Part shown: positions 57,131-64,000 of the stretch, piece after piece
How positions within the stretch are numbered: the stretch's first letter is position 1
Layout of the letters: every line of letters starts with the position of its first letter
Assembly (NCBI RefSeq): GCF_021130785.1
Contig: NW_025778823.1
Location: 1 to 64,000, forward strand
Reading direction: 5' to 3'
From: Homalodisca vitripennis
Taxonomy: Eukaryota > Arthropoda > Insecta > Hemiptera > Cicadellidae
Length of the DNA stretch: 64,000 nucleotides
Translations under genes and position numbers: made by a program
The notes under the pieces: model-generated
Database searches by the model: none
Told to the model about the DNA's origin: nothing
What the model saw: only the letters and a program-made list of their open reading frames with translations

Positions 57131-58552
57131 TCAGTCATCCATAGGAAGACGCAGTTGGGGGACCTCCTGGGCGCGAAGCTCACGGATGTGATCCCACGGT
57201 GAGGACTCTGCAGCTTCCTCAAGGCTCGATGTCAGGCCTTCTACGAAGCTCCTGATGGTAGGGACGTTGGACGAAGCCCTGACTACGGTGTTCCTCACGA
57301 ACCAGGGCGACCCAGTGGCCCGCCGGAGACACACGTTCTGGACAGCGAGCAACTGCCTCCTTGCGGTCTTGCAGGTGAGGTGGTACCATGCTGGGTCCGC
57401 ATATGTGAGCACTGGTCGTATCAAAGCCGTGTAGAGCAGGACCTTCGTTCTGGTCGGTAACTTCGTGGAGTTGAGCAGGGGGCCGATGCTGCCGAAGCCC
57501 TTCCTCGCTTGGCCACAGATCCTCTTGACGTGGGGTGTGAAGGTCAGTTTGGAGGCCAGGAGTACCCCCAGGTACTTGACTGAAGTCTTCCACGGTATGT
57601 CGTCGCCGTTGAGTGACAGGTGACGGCCGTCCGCTTGTCTCCTTGTCCTTGTGAAGTTTATGGCTTCACATTTATCAACGTTGAACTTGATCCTCCACTT
57701 GGTCAACCAGGGCTCCAGTAGGTGCAGCTGCCACTGGATGTAGAACCCAGCCATCCTCTGGTTGGCAGAAGTGGCCGTGAGGAGCGCATCGTCCGCGTAC
57801 AGGGAGACCTGCACTCTCGGAGCAACCGGAAAGTCGTTTGTGTACCACAGGTACAGGATCGGGCCGAGGACTGATCCCTGTGGCACAACAGATGTCACTG
57901 GGCGGGTCGTGGAGGTGAATCGGGCAACGCTGACGGAGAAGGTCCGGAGGTGGAGATAGCTGCGGAGCAGCTGGAAAACCCTGCCAGGCAATGGAGACGA
58001 TGACAGCTTGATGAGCATTCCCTCGTGCCACACCTTGTCGAAGGCTTTGCTCACGTCTATCAGGACCAAAGTGGAGTGGTGCTTCTTTACTACAGCTCCG
58101 GTGATGTTGTTCAGGACTCTGCGAAGTTGAAGGGTGGTGGAGTGGCCGGTGCGGAAGCCGAATTGTTCTGTCCTGATAGACGTGAAGGACTCCTCAGGGA
58201 ATCTCGCCAAGATGATCTTCTCCAGAATCTTGGATAGCACAGGCAGGAGGGAGATCGGCCTGTGGTTCTCCGGGAAGAGAGGGTTCTTTCCGGCCTTCGG
58301 TATCGTGATCACCTTAGCATCCTTCCAGGTGGTCGAGAAGTGAGCCAGGCGTAGGCATGAGTTGAAGATGCAGGTGATCGTGACGATCACCGAAGCCGGC
58401 AGTTTCTTCAATGCTGGAGTTCCTAAGCAGTCCGGGCCAGGGGCCTTCTTCGGGCGAAGGCGGCGAATTTGGTCTTGCACTTCAAGTGTAGTCACAGTGG
58501 GCAGTAGGTCGTCTTCGTCAGGTTGGTATTCCTCCAAGAAGTTTTCAATCAT
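57131..58552 (-). CDS. Jockey-clade reverse transcriptase
   Basis: 473 codons without a break. RLRPKKAPGPDCLGTPALKK, NHRPISLLPVLSKILEKIIL, FGFRTGHSTTLQL, motif A LVLIDVSKAFDKVW (Asp166), motif B VVPQGSVLGPILY, motif C VSLYADDALL (residues 252-255), VKYLGVLLASKLTFTPHV, and the C-terminal YADPAWYH / LQLRxxx-type region. Catalytic Asp residues are all present. It is separated from the upstream endonuclease by one frameshift near 58560, so it lacks an ORF2 start. Confidence 0.9.
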   Translation of the reverse strand: MIENFLEEYQPDEDDLLPTVTTLEVQDQIRRLRPKKAPGPDCLGTPALKKLPASVIVTITCIFNSCLRLAHFSTTWKDAKVITIPKAGKNPLFPENHRPISLLPVLSKILEKIILARFPEESFTSIRTEQFGFRTGHSTTLQLRRVLNNITGAVVKKHHSTLVLIDVSKAFDKVWHEGMLIKLSSSPLPGRVFQLLRSYLHLRTFSVSVARFTSTTRPVTSVVPQGSVLGPILYLWYTNDFPVAPRVQVSLYADDALLTATSANQRMAGFYIQWQLHLLEPWLTKWRIKFNVDKCEAINFTRTRRQADGRHLSLNGDDIPWKTSVKYLGVLLASKLTFTPHVKRICGQARKGFGSIGPLLNSTKLPTRTKVLLYTALIRPVLTYADPAWYHLTCKTARRQLLAVQNVCLRRATGSPWFVRNTVVRASSNVPTIRSFVEGLTSSLEEAAESSPWDHIRELRAQEVPQLRLPMDD

Positions 58553-58569
58553 TTCGCACGTGTCCTCGT

Positions 58570-59455
58570 TTAGACATCCGCGTGTGGAGAGAATTGGTCT
58601 TCCATGGTGTCGGCGAAGGCCTTTGCTCGATCTCCAGTGGAGTAGACAATACCACGCTGTCCATGAAGTGGTCGGTTGTTCTTCTTCTCCCCTCGAAGTG
58701 CCCTGGAGATTTTCCAGATGCCGCCGACACCACCGTCAGCTTGATGTTCCACAAAGTCATCCCACGCAGCCGCTCTGTGTTCAGCCAGGAGAGGAGAGTA
58801 CTTCCTGGCCTGGCGGTTGTAGGTTTGCTTGGCGTGGGGACATCGGGACTGCTGATACTCCCTTCGCAGTCTGCGACGAAGGCGAATCTCCTCTCTCAAC
58901 TCCTCGGGTAGAGGTGGATTGATGTCAGTCCGGGATAGAGGAGATGACGAGGCCGGCATAGCTTCTTGGAGGATGGAAGTCAAGTCGTGTACTTGTCGGT
59001 CTAGCTGGTCCGGTGACCCGGCAGGAGTTGGTGGTGGCCGATGTCTGTCAGCTAGGTAATTTGCAAAGTGGTGCCAGTTGACCTTAGTGGGACGAGTAGG
59101 AGGATATGATGGCGCTCCGTCGTCCGAGAGGTCGAAGACAACTGGCACGTGGTCTGACGAGAGATCAGACACTGCAAACACCTCGATGTGTCCGTCCAGT
59201 GAGCCAGCTGGACCGATGTCCAGTATGTCCGGGAGGTGCCGTTCATTGTGATTGTAGTGCGTGGGCTCCTCAGGTGTCAGTAGTTGGATGTGGAGTCGGT
59301 TGTCCAGGAGACGGTGGAGACTTCTGCCGTTGGAGTTGGTGTTCCGGCATCCCCAGTCCAGATGCTTTGCATTGAGGTCCCCAGCAACAAGTGCAGGGAA
59401 ACCAGGACGCAGCAGGAGCCGAACTGGAGATTGCCTCCGTCTACAATCCACCTAG
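58570..59455 (-). pseudogene. Jockey APE-type endonuclease, N-terminus missing
   Basis: Frame 59451-58570: LVAGDLNAKHLDWGC, RHLPDILDIG and DLSSDHVPVVFDL are the C-terminal EEP blocks. Then come the linker, HADGGVGGIWKISRALRG-type sequence and DTMEDQFSPH, which normally lead into the RT. Catalytic residues before GDxN are lost by 5' truncation. Confidence 0.85.
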
Positions 59456-59465
59456 AAACACTCTT

Positions 59466-62239
59466 CAAACTCGCTGCCTTGATGCCACATTAACACTACA
59501 TATTGTATATTACATATTTGCTAAAACTTTAAAATTAAGGGGAGAATTATTTCATAAATAATATCTATCAAACATTTTTCTGGAAATTTAAAGTTGATAT
59601 AAATATTGACCTTGACTTGAAAAAGTTTTGTGATTGCTGGTTAAAAATTTCACAATAAAGTATGTTTATTTATTATATGTAATAATCTTTTGAAACAGTT
59701 TTGATCAGTTTTGAGATAAATAGGTTCTATAATGTTTGATTTCCTCACTTAGTTATTTAACTTATCACCAGAGTTCTCTCTCATAATAAAAGAGGGCATA
59801 GTGAGGAGGGATTGGCGCAGGTAAGCATTGTGCAGAAGATGTCATGGTTTTTTAAATACCTGGGATTTGACATAACTTAAACCTGGAAGAGGGTGTCCAA
59901 TACTGACAATTACCAGGCTCAGGAAACCTGGCCCACTGTTGTACAAAAGTTGGTAAGTTTGTAACACACGATTTATAATTGTATAATCGCATGAATTTTA
60001 AGCAATTGTACAATTAAGTAGGAAAAATGGTGTTTATATTTTTAAACCTGGATTTTTTTATTTTCGTACGAATTAAAGGTTACAATTAGTTTGGGTACTA
60101 ATACATATCCTTAGCAATACATTTACTAAAAATATAAACTGCATTGAGCATGGACTTCAAAAAAGGTACTGCTCACACAAAATCCTCTACATGATCAGCT
60201 CTGTCATGATATTTTCAGGAAAACTCCAGTAATGGAACATGGGTTACTCCACAAATACTTGGATTAAACCAAAATACAAATACACCACACCATATCACGT
60301 TACATGTTTCATGATGTTGCATGCACAATTTAATGTTTATGGTTCATTTCATGAGATGTCTTATAGACATTTTTTTATCCCCCAAATGTGTTTCACTATA
60401 AAAAAATACACATGATTGGTTGAGAATATTGAAAGTTTTTTTCATAAAAACATCCTTTGTTTCCTTTATTTCTCAGTGATAGCATATTATACCATAGGTT
60501 TATTGGTTTTGTGGTGAAGGAAATCCTCATACATGTTTGGTTTAAAATTTTAAATCTCTGCACGTGTAATTTATAAATTAAAATTAAATTTGTTGAATGT
60601 ATAAAGTGATATGGAATATTACTAATATAACTATTAAGACCATCACTTTTTCTTTGCTATTGGTAAAATGGTAACAGCTGCTTTCAACCTGTCCTTGTAG
60701 AGGACACTATCCTTTCTAATTTTGGTTTGTGTGCTTTAATTAATTAAAATAATAGTTCGTTAGTTAGCTAAAATAGCTTATGTTCATGTATTATTGTACC
60801 TATATGTATTAAAAATATGTTGTATTCAAAAGCAATGTTTCCCTAATTTTAACTGTAGTTTACAATTATTTCATATAAATTTAAGTTAAAAAGAATATTT
60901 TATTAAAAATTTTATAAATAATGTATAATGAGAACGCAGAAATTTCTCAGAAATTAAATTAAAATTGTAAGTAATAAAATATACTCCAGTGTCAACAAAA
61001 TTCTGTTAAAAATATAAAACCTACACAAATCAAACTTGAAATTCAAATCGCTAATTAGCTTTTTAAGCAATCGAGCAGCCATAAAAGCATTTTTGTACGC
61101 TTAGAATAACGTGAATAATTGTTCATGGGTAGCCATCAACAATACCGGGACATGAATACTAAAATAAAAATGTATTAAGATATTTTTTATTTTCTAATTC
61201 TTTATTATAGGGGATACTGCTTTCCGTTTCAAAAGCCAACGCTACACTTTGTATTCTGTAATTTCTTAAGATTAAGAAAAGAAGGATATCAGAAGATTTC
61301 GATACATTTAAAGTTTGAAACTTCCATGGTGTAAGATTTTAATTTTTTGACTTGCTAAAAATCTGAACTGTAAAGAAAAAAATATAATATTTTTCATAAC
61401 TTAATTTCATTTTAAAATGTAACACACGTGTGTAAAATAAAAATTAAGAAATATGTAATAGGTTTATTTGAAAAGTAATGATTATTCAGAGTTTTAATAC
61501 TAATAAGATTGTTATTTTTTAATTTAAAAAATTAGTAAGTAACATGTTATTAAATGTAATTTAGTATACTAAATTCCTAATCTTTGACATTTATTAGGCG
61601 ATAAAGTCCAAAAATATTTAGCCAGTTATAAATATTCAATTTATAATATTATTTATATTTACTGTTTTATATTTGAAAGTAGGTACAAACATTTTTACTA
61701 AAATTTACTTTTGTTTTATAAATTTACTTAAGTTATAGTATTTCACTTGGAACCTTGTTAATACAACTAAAGAATTAAAATTATTAAATAGATTTTCAAT
61801 AAACATAGGCTTATGTCACTGGTTTAAGCAATAAGGATATTTCATTTTTGACTGTGTTCTATGAAATACTCATAAAATAAAAATGTGATAATTGTTAAAT
61901 CTACAGTTGCGTTACTCGCCCGTATACTCAGTCCACCATCTGTGGTTCGTGTGCACGGACCTTGTGTATACTAAATAAACTGCACGTTTCCTTCATTTGA
62001 AGGAAGGAAAAAAAATTCTCTGTGTTTGATTGAATTGTATAAATTAATGGATACCTGCATGCAGATTATCCTACAATTAACAATAATTAAGGTAGTGTTC
62101 TAATAAAACTACATGATGCAATACCGTAATTAGATGCCTTAATACGACATTGAAATGTTATATTCATTATGGGATTCTATTCTTTCAAGCTTTTTTGAGG
62201 AATTCATTGCAAGTGTTTCATCTTAAAGCAATTTACATT
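59466..62239. other. AT-rich interval with one isolated cassette box
   Basis: The CACCAGAGTTCTCTCTCATA box at about 59751-59795, preceded by CTTAG, marks a relic cassette end. No other coding or repeat signal recognised. Confidence 0.35.
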
Positions 62240-63400
62240 CTTTAACAATGTGATTTAGTTTCCTGAGACGCTTACATAATATATAAGTAATAAACTCTCC
62301 GATATCTCAGTATTACTTTAAGGTTTTATATTCATATACAAATTTTCAAAAATGTTCACATTTTAAATATAAGTATATATATTCATATTTTTAGTGATGT
62401 ATTTTTTATGTGATTGGTTATATTATTTATTTATTAATTTAAAAGAACGTTAATGTCGACTAATTATTAGCAACAGTACTAAATGGCATGTGAAACATTA
62501 CCCCTCGATAATAATATATAAATATTAATATAGCACATATTTGGAGGCAGGGAACTATCATATTATAACTTATGTTATAGTATTTTATTTAAACGTTTGT
62601 CTTCTTAATGGGTTTAATGTTAGTAGTAGTCGTGACGTTACCAATATAAAAAATCAGGTGAAAACTACGTGAAAGGTTGCATAACATAATTATAATATAA
62701 TATCCATGGAAACAACGTAGGCAAATACTTTAATATTTTAATTAATAATTTGAAAGTGAAATGTCGCACCGTTTTTAATCTTTGTCCAACTCACAACTAG
62801 TTGCGGAAGTAGAGCCAGGAACACTATTAGATGGCAAGAAACACGACCAGGACCAGGACCAGGACTTACATGGATGAGGTACTTTCATTACTTAAAAATC
62901 ACAGTTTATGCTCTCACTATCACTTGTTACCTAAAACAGTTTAGGTCTTTAGTTTTGACGAATATTTATCACACCACAAAATACCAAAACAGATAACTTA
63001 TACAGATTTATTTCTTGAGTTTATATTATAGTTGTATGATTCTATGGTACGTTTTGTATAGTACCTGCTAATTTGTGTTTTGTGCTGTATTTCATCCTCT
63101 CTGTACCCAAAACATATAGTGGAAAGCGGTGTACAATCATTTATGCTCTGAAAACAGATAGCTCTACTTGAAATATCGCTTTTAATTAGTCATGTGTAGT
63201 ACCAAAATTTTAACGAAATACATGTTATTTGATTATACACTAATATGAGTACTTACCATATAAACATTTAAATAACACCCTATATTAAAGATTTGTTCCT
63301 TTATTAGATTATGGTTGTATGTGTCAATATATTACTGAGAGACTTATTAGCCCGGAATCTTTATCGATATGACCGTTTACGGTATTGTTAGTTTGTCTAT
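62240..63400 (+). repeat. Cassette C, copy 4
   Basis: TTTCCTGAGACGCTTACATA matches 40376. CRE-like TGACGTTA (62633-62640), TATAAA (62645), ATGGAAACAACGTAGG (ATG 62706), mini-exon box 62801-62872 with three CAGGAC repeats before GATGAGG, and CTCTCTGTACCC from 63103. The mini-exon box is open in the frame shared with copies 1 and 3. Confidence 0.7.
62600..62695 (+). promoter_or_regulatory. CRE/TATA promoter-like module of cassette C4
   Basis: TAGTCGTGACGTTACCAATA then TATAAA: same order as the other C cassettes but with a mutated CRE half and no clear initiator. Confidence 0.35.
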
Positions 63401-63489
63401 TTACAAAAAAAATTATTTTTAGATTGTAGCTTTTACATAGTATTTTAATTTACGTAGTATACCAAACATTGCACTTTTAAAACTTCTCC

Positions 63490-64000
63490 TAAAATTATTA
63501 CAGGTCATATTACAGAAATAAAAATATATTAAAACATGACTAGGAATATTTAAAATTTATTCATTGCAAAAATCTCGTGTATAAGATTTCTCAATGATGG
63601 AAACAGTACATAGTATAGGTGAATTGTTGGAAAAGGTTATTATACAAATGATTAATTTTTAAAGTAAAATTCATTTCACGTATATAACATCCATAAATAT
63701 TGAAATATATTTAATGCGTAAGATTTCATTGAACATGAAATAATAACATGTACTTAATGCTAATAATAGTCATGACGTAAACAAGCAAGTAAAGGCAAAA
63801 ACTGAAAGATAAAAAGGTTAAATATACACGAAAGTGTACGTATTAATATTTTTATCCGTGGAAACAACACATGACAAGTAGCACAGCTTTCGATAGATAC
63901 ATATTTTTTATTTACACAATTCGTTAAACTTATACTAAATTAGGTTGAAGAAGTGCGACCAGGAACGAGTGCAATGGCCAAAAGCTTGATAAAGACCAGG
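63490..64000 (+). repeat. Cassette B, second copy (cut by window end)
   Basis: Continuous similarity with 12700-13220, including CRE-like TGACGTAA (63773-63780), GTGGAAACAACA (63852) and the start of the mini-exon box at 63943. The two copies are about 50.8 kb apart. Confidence 0.75.

Larger units (their letters stand above)
56956..59465 (-). mobile_element. Jockey-clade LINE, 5'-truncated
   Basis: Minus-strand element with an intact RT frame and a 5'-truncated endonuclease. Its 3' end adjoins GAAGTTAACC of block Q (paralogous site 35680). High GC compared with its surroundings. A different family from the 47-51 kb element but clearly related. Confidence 0.85.

Noticed and set aside
57219..57593. 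Minus-strand 124-codon frame within the Jockey RT
   Set aside because: Overlaps the intact RT frame in another phase; arises from high GC.
58362..58922. 186-codon plus-strand open frame
   Set aside because: Antisense shadow of the Jockey endonuclease-RT linker; no independent protein signal.

Overview
The window reads as a repeat-dominated, AT-rich arthropod nuclear genome, most likely an insect. The support is eukaryotic: Jockey-, R1- and CR1/L2-like LINEs, mariner and Transib DNA transposons, a decayed Polinton/adintovirus-like element, GT-AG intron signals, and (CA)n, (TA)n and (AAT)n microsatellites. I see no bacterial operon, CRISPR array or rRNA. I recognise no intact conserved host gene. 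Nearly every recognisable coding stretch belongs to a mobile element and carries frameshifts or stops.

Layout. 1-~10.8 kb: decayed Polinton/adintovirus-like element. It holds a Bro-N protein and a Polinton-type structural protein on the minus strand. On the plus strand it holds a packaging ATPase, a CACGTT-rich minisatellite, a virion protein, a phospholipase A2-like protein, a small basic protein, an adenain-type protease, a fibre-like coiled-coil protein, a small zinc ribbon, a double-jelly-roll capsid protein and small ORFs. PolB and integrase are not seen; they may lie left of the window. A non-viral, LTR-like stretch sits at about 8.0-9.3 kb.

~10.9-64 kb: a plus-strand array of diverged, related cassettes (called A, B, C, D, E, F, P and Q here), broken up by transposons. 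The best-preserved cassettes share an order: GATA/CRE/TATA promoter-like module, an ATGGAAACA box, a GGACCAGGACC mini-exon-like box, an acceptor-like box (CTCAGTACC...) and a CACCAGAGCTCTC box. Phases at the A/D donor and the downstream acceptor are compatible. This is the best candidate for an undescribed system: a tandem microexon gene family or its pseudogenes. Coding status is unproven.

Transposons in the array: 18.82-21.13 kb, a mariner split by a Transib/RAG1-like element with CGTC(A/G) flanks; 21.66-~27.2 kb (-), an unusual LINE with a Ulp1-like protease, an SGNH esterase, a truncated endonuclease and RT; 37.95-38.88 kb (-), R1; 38.94-39.27 kb (+), another LINE scrap; 42.4 and 52.1 kb, mariner relics; 44.8-45.3 kb (+), LINE scrap; 47.245-51.487 kb (-), Jockey with target-site duplication; 56.96-59.46 kb (-), 5'-truncated Jockey, plus a ~40-bp insertion of the same 3' end at 56.63 kb.

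All identifications come from reading motifs by eye. No database search or alignment program was run.
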